From Caprella mutica (Eukaryota; Arthropoda; Malacostraca; Amphipoda; Caprellidae): 64,000 bases of DNA. The stretch is from the NCBI GenBank assembly GCA_947561585.1, contig CANNZV010000266.1:485597-549596 (forward strand), written 5' to 3'. Both the position numbers and the translations under genes were made by a program. Below are positions 55,470 through 64,000 of the stretch, one piece after another. Every line of letters starts with the position of its first letter. The stretch's first letter is position 1. Under the pieces are notes generated by a model. The model did not search any database. It was not told the origin of the DNA and saw only the letters and a program-made list of their open reading frames with translations.

Positions 55470-55726
55470 TCATCTATTTAAATAATATATTAAAGTGATG
55501 ACCTTTTCTTTCATGTTTTCAGATAAAACTGCAAGATCGTGAGACTCATCAACGTGAGTGCCTAGAATAGCTTTTATTATTTTTATTATTTCACGCCAAC
55601 TCTCTATAGACAGTAAAACGCTGTTTGTAAAACTTTGGTTAGATTCTTCATCCATTTGTACGATTTCATTAACATATACGAAGTTTCTTGGAATATGAAA
55701 GGATAAAACTTTTTGTAAATAATAGT
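55470..55726 (-). CDS. Possible exon or gene fragment, unknown protein
   Basis: About 85 open codons on the minus strand, ending TGA at 55472-55470. The first ATG is at 55655, but the frame continues open upstream with sensible composition (LQKVLSFHIPRNFVYVNEIV before the ATG). After it come SVLLSIESWREIIKII and ESHDLAVLSENMKEKVI. Predicted mostly helical; no signal peptide or metal-binding motif. The preceding TTATTTACAAAAAG could be a weak splice acceptor. The composition is more protein-like than most frames of this window, yet I cannot match it to a family; a relic of a mobile-element gene is an alternative. Confidence 0.25.
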
Positions 55727-55744
55727 ATTAGTGTAATAAACAGT

Positions 55745-56420
55745 GATATGTGTTACTATGTAGCTGTCTTTCAATATAATATGAACTAGAAATATTGCAG
55801 GAAACTAAGTAGCATTACCAGCTAATAGATAATAAAAATACTAAGATTATTCCTTTACTCAATAAATATTTAAATGATCTTTAAAGGGTAATTTATCTTC
55901 CTTTGCACTAAAAAGATAGTGTCACTAAATTGACACAATCTTCGTAAATTTCAGATATGGAAGAGGTGAGGTTATTATTGCTTCAGGATTTTACCCTCCC
56001 TGCAAAATAAGTGTTAAAGGGATAATTTGTTATAAATAAGAGAAAAAGAGGTACTTATGAAGATCAGTTATTGTCTGAAGACTTGCTTGTGAGTGACAAG
56101 AGAGAGCTTTTACTTTACTATGTGAAACTGGAAGCTACTTTACAATTCTTTGCGACAGGTGCGTCACATTTAGTGTCAGATTGCTACAAGAAGTTCATTA
56201 ACACGCAATAAATAATTTCAGCTATAAATAGTCACTTGGGCACAATAACGTTCTGGAGTAGTCAGTAATGTAGCGAGTTTTTAAAGCGTACAGGGTTTTA
56301 ATAATTACAAATGTGCAAGAATATCTTTTAACGAATTTAAACTTATCTGTTTTATTGAGGGAAATAGAATATTATAAATGGTACTTTTAACCTTCTATGG
56401 AATTACCTTAGCTTTGTCTA
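55745..56420. other. Unique AT-rich DNA
   Basis: No array or transposon end found. An 11-base AG/GT-bounded segment at 55956-55966 was considered and rejected as an exon. Confidence 0.35.
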
Positions 56421-56427
56421 ACAATAG

Positions 56428-56592
56428 ATACAGTCTTTAACATTAGATACAGTATTCTCTAACAATAGATACAGTTAACTCTAACAATAGATACAGTACA
56501 CTCTAACAATAGATACAGTACACTCTAACAATAGATACAGTACACTCTAACAATAGATACAGTACACTCTAACAATAGATACAGTACATCTT
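56428..56592. repeat. Minisatellite, 22-bp unit (7-8 copies)
   Basis: Unit ACAATAGATACAGTACACTC then TA. Confidence 0.92.
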
Positions 56593-56599
56593 ACCCTCT

Positions 56600-57285
56600 C
56601 AATAAATTATTCCAGTCAAACAGAGATCTGCTAGACTTTGTTTAGTCAGATGAAGCTCTTTCTTGTGTTTGAGTTGCAATGTCTGCTTCATCTTGGGTAC
56701 CGGTTTGTGACTCCAACTTTAACCCTTGCTGTTGTTCCTTGTTTTTCAGTTTTAGGAACTGTTTGTTTAGAAGGGGAATGAGTTTTATTATTCAATTTAG
56801 AGTTTATATCTGTATTCAAATGTTTCATTTAACTCGTCAGTTGATTCAATAGCGAACAGTGTAAATAGTTACGGAAGATCAATCAATTAAAAAGAAAAAG
56901 TTTAAAAATGAATTTAATGGGCTTGAATAACACTATTGAGAAGATCACTGACAATAGAGGTACTCATTTGATATCGATTAATTAGATAGATAAAGATACA
57001 AATTAAATGAATAGAAAGCGTTTGAAATAACAGTACTATTGAGAAAATCACACATAATAGAAGTACTCATTTGAATAGTTTTAAAATAATATATATTTAC
57101 GAATCTCCATTGATGTTCGAACCATTCAAACGGTGAATTTTAATAGGTATATTTTCAAATAAGTTTTTGATTTTCTCACACAGTTTGTTGACAGTTTTAT
57201 TGGAAAGCTTCGATTGGATCTGTAGAAAAAAAAACTATGAATTTATGAGAAGAATTGAAAAAGTTAGAAACTAAACTCGGATAAG
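56600..57285. other. AT-rich DNA, nothing certain
   Basis: TAACAGTACTATTGAGAAAA TCAC at 57028 repeats AACACTATTGAGAAGATCAC at 56929, with CACTCATTTGA nearby in both. No exon recognised. Confidence 0.35.
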
Positions 57286-57289
57286 TAAC

Positions 57290-57364
57290 TATTGACGTCC
57301 CGTAGAAAATTGAGTGAAATCCCCTCTTTAGTCTTCGATATCCCCAAAATATCCCACCATAAAT
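57290..57364. mobile_element. MITE family B, diverged copy
   Basis: TAGTCTTCGATATCCCCAAA then ATATCCCACCATAA is the right half; the left half GACGTCCCGTAGAAAATTGA is strongly diverged. Confidence 0.4.
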
Positions 57365-57455
57365 AGGCATAATGCATGAAAAATTGTCTATTAATACACG
57401 TACTAATTAATATACATATAAATACGTAATACTAATTCCTTTATTTAATGATTTT

Positions 57456-57719
57456 TCACAGTTTACTAATTTCACATTTGCAAAAATAAACTTTTCTAAT
57501 TGTTTTGCTTGTAGATATTATAAAATTGATCTGGGTTGAACGATGAAAAATTCGGTAAATTTGGTATATTAGGAAATAAGAAAACTGCGATTTAAGAAAA
57601 TGAGCATCATGCTGAGACTCTTTTATTTTATAATACGCACACAAATTGTATAATAAATTAACAAATGCATCCCTGGAAAAATCTCTCGGCAGCTGGTAAA
57701 GCGTTTGCATTCTCTATAT
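57456..57719 (-). other. Unrecognised open frame
   Basis: 84 codons on the minus strand. The amino part (QTLYQLPRDFSRDAFVNLLY) is less A/T-driven than the rest, but the carboxyl half is low-complexity isoleucine/serine. No domain. I would not call this a gene on present evidence. Confidence 0.15.
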
Positions 57720-57873
57720 TTAAAGTAACACTCCCCTTGTGTCAGTTGATACAATACTGACACCAGTCTGACACTCTGAGTTAAGGCTGTACTTTTAATC
57801 GGACCAACATCAGCTAATCCTCTATTGTAAGTCTGTCCTTTGGTTCTCTTTCAGTAGTGTCATTGCACGGTAA

Positions 57874-57975
57874 ATGTGAACTGAATTGCACGGTGAATGT
57901 GAAGTGAATTTCACGGTGAATGTGAACTGTATTTCACGGTAAATGTGAACTGTATTTCACGTTAAATGTGAACTG
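57874..57975. repeat. Minisatellite, 22-bp unit (about 5 copies)
   Basis: Unit CACGGTGAATGTGAACTGAA then TT. Confidence 0.9.
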
Positions 57976-58130
57976 TATTATCTCTGCTGTCAGTGGAATA
58001 GCGAAAATATCAATGTTTTATTTTAATGATTGAACTTATTTTTTGAATAATTATTGAACTCAATTTATTGGTAATTATTGAACATAATATCTTTGCTTTG
58101 GAAGCATCATGTCAATTAATAGAAATTCTC

Positions 58131-58186
58131 CATGTCTATTTAGTGATAGAATCATGTCTATTTAGTGATAGAATCATGTCTATTCA
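58131..58186. repeat. Short tandem repeat, 22-bp unit (2.5 copies)
   Basis: Unit CATGTCTATTTAGTGATAGA then AT. Confidence 0.85.
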
Positions 58187-58339
58187 GGACATCGATATCC
58201 TTCAGTAAAGCCAAGCAAATTATTTACCTAAAACACACCTAGAGGTGTGTAGAGAAATGTTACAGTCATAGCTTGTCAGTAGCGCGTACAGTAGAAGTGC
58301 TAAGTGGAGGGGTGGCTATAGGACCGCATCTGCCATTCC

Positions 58340-58597
58340 TCACCTTAGAATGGATGTGGGAGTTAGTATTTGCGTTACATAACCACTTCTGTAATCTACA
58401 TAGGCTCCAATAAAAAATAACTGCCGGACTGAATTATTACGAAAAGGATATTTCACTTGTCTTTTACGACACATCCATAGAGTGAGATGACCTGATGTTA
58501 GAGATGTTTCAGTGTCTCCTGAAACCACATGTTTTGGCATGATTGACGCTTTATATCTCAGTTTGTTTTTGTTGTAGAAAGACGTGGCAGGGCTCAT
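58340..58597 (-). other. Unrecognised ATG-started open frame
   Basis: 86 codons with an ATG start (MSPATSFYNKNKLRYKASIM), later WMCRKRQVKYPFRNNSVRQL. The local sequence is less A/T-rich than the surroundings. No motif, no convincing splice sites, no neighbour of similar kind. It may be chance. Confidence 0.15.
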
Positions 58598-58912
58598 TTA
58601 AAAGAGACAGTTAGAGGTGCTCTGCAATAGAACATTGACGTTATTTAGTTATCTGGATTAGGAAAAAAATATTGTAGATACCTGAAAAATATTTTAAAAT
58701 AGTGTTTTATTTTATTTTTCAAAATATAACTCCTGAAATGGACATTAAATTTCAGTTACCTCAATGTTATATCGTGAAAAACTCTTCCTCTTTCAAATGA
58801 TTACTCTGTAGTCTTTTCAAATGAAGATATGAAGCTGATATAAAGCGTTGAAGTCACCACTATAATATTCGTTCTCTATTTCTGTGTGATGTACTGCATT
58901 TTTTTTTAAATT

Positions 58913-59284
58913 TAGATACGCCACAATATGCTCTGACCATTCCGCTTGGAGAGATATTTAATTTAATTATTTTCATAAATTAACACTAGAACTACCGAGC
59001 AGTCAGTTTGACTTTTTTGACTTTTCTAAGATTTGTATCTCACAAATTGTTATTGGTAGATACTTGAAATAATTATATTCTCTGGTAATACAGATAGATA
59101 CTGTTTCATAATATTAACAATGAAAAAATTAGGTATCTACCAATAATAATTTATGAGATGCAAATGTTTGAAAAATAAAAGACAGTCAAATTGACTACTC
59201 GGTAGTTCTAGTGTTAATTTTTGAAAATAATTATATTAAATATCTCTCCAAGCGGAATGGTCAGAACATATTGTGGCGTATCTA
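58913..59284. mobile_element. Palindromic MITE, host of a nested insertion
   Basis: Arms of about 67 bp: left TAGATACGCCACAATATGCT then CTGACCATTCCGCTTGGAGA, right TCTCCAAGCGGAATGGTCAG then AACATATTGTGGCGTATCTA. The interior is split at a TTAA by the element at 58984-59213. Without the insertion it would be a near-perfect palindrome of about 135 bp. TA occurs at both outer edges. Confidence 0.75.
58984..59213. mobile_element. piggyBac-like MITE family C, complete, nested
   Basis: Ends CACTAGAACTACCGAGCAGT and ACTACTCGGTAGTTCTAGTG are inverted and flanked on both sides by TTAA (58980-58983 and 59214-59217), the piggyBac target. Further inward, AGATTTGTATCTCACAAATT and AATTTATGAGATGCAAATGT continue the inverted repeat. 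230 bp, no coding frame. Half copies at 14705-14790 and 25274-25345. Confidence 0.8.
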
Positions 59285-59439
59285 AATTCAAATATGAAGT
59301 ACTTCACAAAGAAATGAGTTAATGAAGATTTGATTAATTTCAAGATAGAGGATTAACTTTTTTCCATTTTAAATTAGTTGTGAGGGTTTTTAATTATGTT
59401 TGTGAAGTGTAATCAGAGTAACAACTCAAGAAGCTCTTT

Positions 59440-59660
59440 ATCTTGTAGTAGAGACTGTCTCCAATGTCTCCTAGTAACTCCTTCATCTAATAATAGAGAC
59501 TGTCTCCGATGTCTCCTAGTAGCTCCTTAATCTACTATTAGAGACTGTCTCCAATGTCTCCTAGTAACTCCTTCATCTAATAATATTAGAGACAGTCTCC
59601 AATGTCTCCAAGTAATTCCTTCATCTTATAGTAGAGACTGTCTCCAATGTCTCCAAATCG
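59440..59660. repeat. Minisatellite, about 51-bp unit (4-5 copies)
   Basis: Unit TAGAGACTGTCTCCAATGTC then TCCTAGTAACTCCTTCATCT and a short AT segment. Contains GAGAC / GTCTC inverted words. Confidence 0.9.
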
Positions 59661-59664
59661 TAGG

Positions 59665-59950
59665 TAGATTAATAACCTGAGTGACTTTTCTTCAGCTTCA
59701 TTAAATCAATTGTGAAAGTAGGAAGAAAGGGGATGGATAGTATTTTTGAGAAATAAATGATTTCATGTGAATGGAAATGGAGTTTCTTGGATTTTGCAAA
59801 CACAGTTGGGAAGCTGTTTTATTTTATTTATGTTTTTGCTTATGTAGAAACGCTGGCATTTCCATCATAAATAAAGTTTTATCTTGTACTACTTTAATCT
59901 CCGTCCACTGAACTTATCAACTTAATAATTTAGGAAAGCAATTTGAAATT
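59665..59950. other. AT-rich DNA, nothing recognised
   Basis: No feature seen. Confidence 0.4.
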
Positions 59951-59954
59951 ATCA

Positions 59955-60010
59955 ATATCACAGCTGAATGGCTTTTCACCTGTGAGAATTCTTCTGCGAA
60001 TCAACGGGAA
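59955..60010 (-). pseudogene. C2H2 zinc-finger relic 1
   Basis: The minus strand reads PLIRRRILTGEKPFSCDI. This is the end of one C2H2 finger, the TGEKPF linker and the start of the next. Both zinc-binding histidines of the first finger are replaced (R and L), and the second cysteine of the next finger is missing (CDID). The frame fails on both sides. A decayed fragment of a zinc-finger gene, in the same orientation as relic 2 about 570 bp away. Confidence 0.6.
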
Positions 60011-60171
60011 GTTTGATTAAGTGTTAAAAAAACACATATTTTCTTTATGAACCCACTCACTGTATTTTTTACAAGTTGCTAGTATATATACTAAACTTAT
60101 GTGTACCAAATTTAAAGTAAAAATATTGAATTTATAAGGAGAAATAAATACATAGGTATGTAAGACATTGG

Positions 60172-60260
60172 CAACTGAGTGAGCTGAACTGTGATTATGT
60201 GGAGTGTGAACCAATCACAGCTCGGATGCGCATGCGTCTGTACTCCATAAAAACGTGGAA
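60172..60260. promoter_or_regulatory. Possible promoter-like cluster (CCAAT, NRF1-like site)
   Basis: ACCAATCACAG at 60210, GATGCGCATGCG at 60224 (core of the palindromic NRF1 site TGCGCATGCGC) and CCATAAAAACG at 60246 lie within 50 bp, in an otherwise AT-rich area. It lies between the two zinc-finger relics. Motif matches only; no transcript evidence. Confidence 0.2.
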
Positions 60261-60499
60261 CAATTCGTGCGTATTGGCTAACCAAACTGTATTTCTACGT
60301 TAACACATGTCACCAAAGGACAATTAACTCATTAATTTAAGTAATTTACGCCGATACGTGAATATTTTTAACTTTTAAATACAAAAATATGTTTGGTATA
60401 TATGTAGGAACAAAGTAAAGAGAGGCCAGTAAATTTAAAAGAATGACACTGAATGTATATAAAGTAATTAAAAAAGATGTGCCTACAAAACACGTAAAA

Positions 60500-60586
60500 C
60501 TCATTAGTGTTAAGAGAAAATATTTTATTACAAATAACACAGCTGAATGGCTTTTCGCTTGTGTGAATTTTTATATGAATACCCAT
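60500..60586 (-). pseudogene. C2H2 zinc-finger relic 2
   Basis: The minus-strand frame contains HIKIHTSEKPFSCVICNKIF: the H-x3-H end of one finger, the linker HTSEKPF (normally HTGEKPF), and C-x2-C-x3-F of the next. The conserved leucine and histidines of that next finger are not in place (SLNTNEFYVFCRH), so the domain is incomplete. The DNA CAGCTGAATGGCTTTTC is shared with relic 1. Zinc-finger proteins of this type are usually nuclear DNA-binding regulators, but this copy cannot encode one. Confidence 0.7.
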
Positions 60587-60599
60587 ATCACTTTTACTT

Positions 60600-60885
60600 C
60601 ATGGCTTCACGTAGTGATGGAAGCGACTTCATCAAATAAAAAACAATATCCAGGGTGCCAATTTTCAAACAATTCACAATATAATAGAATGATTTCCGTG
60701 ATTACGACATTTAATTTAGACTTTCAGATAGCAGCTGATAAGTTTAATTAAATAGATTTAATCAAATTATTGCTTTGCATATTTGGGAAGATTTGGCCCT
60801 GTATTTCAGGACAGTTAACTGTGTAATAGCACTATAGCTGTGAAGTATATGATATTTACGGGATTAAAAAATTACCACCGAAATA
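60600..60885. other. AT-rich DNA, nothing recognised
   Basis: The 102-codon plus frame (60443-60751) is a shadow of the zinc-finger relic on the other strand and extends here without any motif. Confidence 0.35.
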
Positions 60886-60888
60886 TAT

Positions 60889-61015
60889 TAGTTTTACTAG
60901 TTTAGTTATTAGTTTAGTACTTTAATAGTTTAGTAAATATATTAGTTTAATAGTTTAGTTATTAGTTTAGTACTTTAATAGTTTAGTAAATATATTAGTT
61001 TAGTTAACATATTAG
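60889..61015. repeat. Degenerate TTAGTTTAGTA repeat
   Basis: Modules TTAGTTTAGTACTTTAATAG and TTTAGTAAATATATTAGTTT; a block of about 62 bp is duplicated. Confidence 0.85.
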
Positions 61016-61068
61016 TTTTATGAGTCGTATTGACAGACCACTTTTAGTTCGTCTCTTTGAAACAGTTC

Positions 61069-61254
61069 TCAAATCATCCCTTCGATATTCTCTAACATTG
61101 GATCTCCTCCTTCAAAATATTCCCATTTTTGAACAGTCACCAACAAAGAGTTTCTAAATCCCGAAACTCCGTATTTTCTCTGATTAAATTTGTGTGAAAT
61201 GTTGACATCGAGTCCAGGGAATATTTGATATTCGGCAAAACTTGGTGTGTTTAT
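61069..61254 (-). other. Exon-like open frame, overlapped by another
   Basis: 62 codons without ATG, reading EYQIFPGLDVNISHKFNQRK then YGVSGFRNSLLVTVQKWEYF and ending EGMI. Protein-like, but a second minus-strand frame of over 60 codons overlaps part of it, which shows that such frames arise here by chance. No acceptor or known motif. Confidence 0.15.
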
Positions 61255-61616
61255 TTACCGTTAAATTGCTGGATTTTCTTAGAGGCAATATTCTTATTAC
61301 ATATAAAGGGAGACATCGTGTATGATGGCTAAGATTCTGTGTCAGAACCAAAGAAATATGCAGTCTTTACCATCTCTTGGAAACAATTCGAGGCGACGTT
61401 TGTAAAAAAGATAAATAAAAAGTATAAAGAAAATTACAAATTTGTTATAAAATATTATACTTTTGTGAATGGTTTATAACAATGCAATAATTATTGTAAA
61501 TAATTGCAGCTTCAGTAATCAATTTATTTTTCGTTTTTTTTTTCTGCAAAGACCGATACATTTTATAAATAAAATACAGATTAAAATTGCATGAAAAATC
61601 TAAAAAAATAGGTAAC

Positions 61617-61950
61617 GGGCACTCGTAGAGCGTATACCTTCGCCGCTGATTATAAATGTTTTGAACATCTAATTATCCTTCAGTTTTAAATGACCTTGAC
61701 CTTTGACCGGATAGTTCACAAAATCAAAACAAATGGTTCCTGCATATTGACCAATTGTCCCACCCAATTTCGGGCAATATGACTGAATACATCTTGAGCT
61801 ATAAATGACATTGACCTTTGACCTTACCTCAATCAAAATATATACAAATGGTTCCTGGACTTTGACCAAATTCCAAACAATTTGGTTGAATAATTTTTGA
61901 GTTATGGTAATAAAAAGATGGCAAATAAATGAATGCCGGCTAAAACCCTA
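61617..61950 (-). repeat. Dispersed repeat R1, copy D
   Basis: Inverse orientation: GGCACTCGTAGAGCGTATAC then CTTCGCCGCTG at the left edge; GCAAATAAATGAATGCCGGC at the right edge. Two internal units with GACCAATTGTCCCACC and TGACCTTTGACC (61697-61708 and 61812-61823). Confidence 0.7.
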
Positions 61951-62205
61951 TCCGCGATATCAGAGAGAAAAACTGATGACCCTACCTTGTGTTTAACAGT
62001 TGAAAGTCTATTCTATTTCTAGTTGGTTCTAGTTTCTATTTCTAAAGTGCGTTTCTTTTACTAATCCTTTAAAGCCTGTTAACTGAATTTCTCCAGTTCC
62101 CTCCATTCCTCTCAGACATTCACGCCTAACCTTTAATCAGCTAACTGCATTAACTAGTTTCTATCCATGTTTGCCTTAGCATCTAATTATTCATAAGTTC
62201 TTCAG

Positions 62206-62377
62206 GGGGTCAAATAGGATGGTTAAAGCAAACTGTGAAGCCCTGCAGTCTCGTGTACTTTTAATTAGATGCTTTGTTCATGGGTACATTGCTGCTATTG
62301 TCCGTCTAACCGATATCGTATTTACGAACAGAGGAGTGAAGAGAATGGGAACTAATTATAGAATTAGTTCCTATTGA
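62206..62377 (+). CDS. Possible 3'-terminal exon, unknown protein
   Basis: The acceptor-like TAATTATTCATAAGTTCTTCAG ends at 62205. It is followed by 57 codons (first complete codon at 62207) ending TGA at 62375-62377. The peptide is RMVKANCEALQSRVLLIRCF, then VHGYIAAIVRLTDIVFTNRG, ending RISSY. Other forward frames are closed by stops. Overlapping AATAAA signals begin at 62460, 83 bp after the stop. The arrangement mirrors 48999-49184. No domain recognised. The AAAT-repeat could instead be the 3' tail of a retrotransposon. Confidence 0.25.
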
Positions 62378-62459
62378 TGCATCTATTTGTATTGTTTATT
62401 TTTGTAGCTGTTACATATCCCGAATAGCAGCTAACATTGGGAATATTTTGTTTGAAGTA

Positions 62460-62473
62460 AATAAATAAATAAG
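62460..62473 (+). promoter_or_regulatory. AATAAA cluster (polyadenylation signal or LINE tail)
   Basis: AATAAATAAATAAG. Either overlapping polyadenylation hexamers for the frame at 62206-62377 or an (AAAT)n tail of a non-LTR element. Low specificity alone. Confidence 0.25.
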
Positions 62474-62479
62474 TATAAG

Positions 62480-62768
62480 AATGGTACGAAGTGAAGTGGG
62501 TGCTAGTTTGGTATGCGATCTGTGAAGCTTATGTAATCTGATATTACATTAGTATATATATTTTAATATGATAATTTTTCTGTGTAAGTATACCTGTGAT
62601 ACATAACAAACAAATTTTATTGCATCAAACCAAAAACAATTGATGCATTGAAATTGAAAAGGCACTGTCCCAATTTTCCTAATGACCTGTTTCTGACGTT
62701 TTCGAGTCCACTAATGCGCACCAGTGACGTTTCTGAGCAATATTGGTCATCAACTTGATCATATACTT
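62480..62768. other. Unique DNA, nothing recognised
   Basis: No feature seen before the mariner-type element. Confidence 0.4.
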
Positions 62769-62771
62769 ATA

Positions 62772-63759
62772 CAGTATGGGCCTTTTCAAATACTTGTAAA
62801 TCGTTTGCTAAAGGATGAAAAAACTATATCTTAGTCTCTTTTTCTCTGCCTCTTAATTTACTATTAAAGCTAGAAATTTTCTAAAAACAAAATTTAATTC
62901 GTTCACTTTTTTTGCATCTATCCTGATAATCTGTTGAAAGTTACGACAAAGATTAAACTTCCTGCAGAGAATTTAAAAAATGGAAATAAAAATGGCTTGC
63001 GCGAGGACGAAAACACAAAAAAGTGCATAATTGGTATAATCTATTTCCATATGGTAGTAGAAAAAACTAAATCTTACTATTTTTCATCCAATTAAGGTGT
63101 TGGTTATTGACTCTTTCATTCATGGAAATACTTCTTCATCACCAATCTCGATGTCTTCTACAAAATGTGCATTTCTTTGCAGAAATGATTTAGCAAAATT
63201 CAGACTGTGCGGTAAATCAGTTTTAAGAGTTCGAGCCTTATGAGAATCTTAAAAGGAAGATATTTAAAATCGTGTTTAACAATTCGATGAAATGTGTGTT
63301 TAGTGATGTCTAGTTCATTCCTTCTGATTGATATTTTTGGATTTTCAATAAGCTGTTCATGAACAATATTAATGTGTTCATTCTTTTCACCTGCGAGCTA
63401 ATCGCTTTTTGTTCAAATTTAGAGTGGTTTCCTCAGTTTTGAACTAATTAACATTGGTCAATATAGTTTCATAGTTGGTGGAAATCTTTCCAGAAAGCTT
63501 TATTCAAAATGAGGTTGAACCTGTGTAAAGCTTCCAGTGTTTAAATGACTTGTCACGACAAAAAGAAATTTTCCGCATATTTCGTGCTCGCGAAAGCCCT
63601 TTTTATTTCCCTTTTTTTAATTCGCTGCAGGATGTTTGATTTTCGTCGTAACTTTTAACCGATTTTTTTTAGAAAATTGTGTTTTAGAAAATTTCTAGCT
63701 TTGATAGTTTGTAAAACAAACCAATTTGAAAATGGTTTCTTTTTTTTTGCGCCACCCTG
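62772..63759 (-). mobile_element. Deleted Tc1/mariner-superfamily element (988 bp)
   Basis: TA flanks (62770-62771 and 63760-63761) enclose CAGTATGGGCC at the left and GCGCCACCCTG at the right. The inverted similarity continues about 230 bp inward: AAAGCTAGAAATTTTCTAAA, GTTACGACAAAGATTAAACT and CCTGCAGAGAATTTAAAAAA on the left correspond to the reverse complement of 63560-63710 on the right. Between the arms is only the first half of a transposase gene, so most of the catalytic region has been deleted. Confidence 0.75.
63090..63420 (-). pseudogene. Mariner-family transposase fragment, N-terminal half
   Basis: The minus strand reads NIVHEQLIENPKISIRRNEL then DITKHTFHRIVKHDFKYLPF, followed by LPHSLNFAKSFLQRN and IGDEEVFP. 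The order matches the DNA-binding domain (ENP.IS.R...L.I....HRI....L...P.K) and the first catalytic aspartate (the usual SDEA.F) of a widespread arthropod Tc1/mariner transposase group. A frameshift lies between KLI and TDLPHS and a stop follows VFP. The second and third catalytic residues are absent because the element is internally deleted. Confidence 0.7.
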
Positions 63760-63764
63760 TAGTT

Positions 63765-64000
63765 TAAGAACATATAAGCAAAAAGTGAGGGTGATTATTT
63801 TTGTCATTGCGCGAAGGTTATTCTTAGAGCTAACTCTGTTATTTTACTTACTAAAAGGCAGTGAATAAAAGGAAAAAAATCATAATGGTGTACTTTATAA
63901 TATAGGGTGCTAATATTTCTTCCTTGGAAACTATTTGAAAATAGAACAATTTCAGTGACATTTTGATCTTATTGAAGTTTTCACTATGAATATTCGTTCC
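63765..64000. other. AT-rich window edge
   Basis: No feature recognised; the frame ending at 63868 begins inside the transposon terminus. Confidence 0.4.

Noticed and set aside
55956..55966. 11-base micro-exon between TTTCAG and GTGAGG
   Set aside because: Too short to support without neighbouring exons or transcript evidence.
60443..60751. 102-codon plus-strand frame
   Set aside because: Shadow of the zinc-finger relic on the opposite strand; no motif in this frame.

Overview
This is eukaryotic, very AT-rich DNA, almost certainly from an animal. I see no operon structure, no dense gene content and no long spliced gene. The content is typical of repeat-rich invertebrate intergenic or intronic sequence: Tc1/mariner elements with dead transposases, TTAA-flanked piggyBac-like MITEs, 3-bp-TSD palindromic MITEs, fold-back elements, and about twenty separate mini- or microsatellite arrays. 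C2H2 zinc-finger relics with TGEKP-type linkers also point to a metazoan. An arthropod, perhaps a hemipteran insect, would fit, but the species is inference only. No rRNA, tRNA, CRISPR, viral or bacterial feature was found.

Layout. 0.5-2 kb: two abutting fold-back elements built from AATTGGGCC-type units. 3-9 kb: a TTAA-type MITE, a TA-type element, an 18-bp array and a long dispersed repeat carrying nuclear-receptor-like half-sites. 9-15 kb: MITEs and three unrelated minisatellites in tandem within 2.3 kb. 16-28 kb: dispersed repeats, a second fold-back element (20.2-21.3 kb), a 27-bp array and more MITEs. 28-32 kb: mostly unique AT-rich DNA plus one copy of a two-copy, protein-like repeat. 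32-40 kb: a palindromic MITE nested in another MITE, and two roughly 1.0-1.3 kb TIR transposons without a recognisable transposase. 40-49 kb: two Tc1-like elements (42.05-43.49 and 45.88-47.41 kb), the second copy of the protein-like repeat, and several arrays. 49-64 kb: large hairpin-unit arrays, nested MITEs, zinc-finger relics, and a deleted mariner-family element at the right edge.

Coding potential is minimal. Most long open frames lie inside tandem arrays whose period is a multiple of three, and they are artefacts. The only sequences that look like genuine host coding DNA are short exon-like frames. The best is at 48999-49184 (+): splice acceptor, 62 open codons, stop, then AATAAA 270 bp later. 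Weaker ones are at 62206-62377 (+), 24017-24186 (+) and 55470-55726 (-). None could be assigned a function. If the first is real, much of the left part of the window could be intron of that gene.

The most noteworthy pattern is a set of three repeat families whose short tandem units share a GGACA-(A/T)n-GGCC-like core. Two of them form the inverted arms of fold-back elements about 1.0-1.1 kb long with the same layout. Others are arrays made of perfect hairpins, recurrent nesting of one MITE family, and a dispersed repeat that spreads AGGTCA half-sites.
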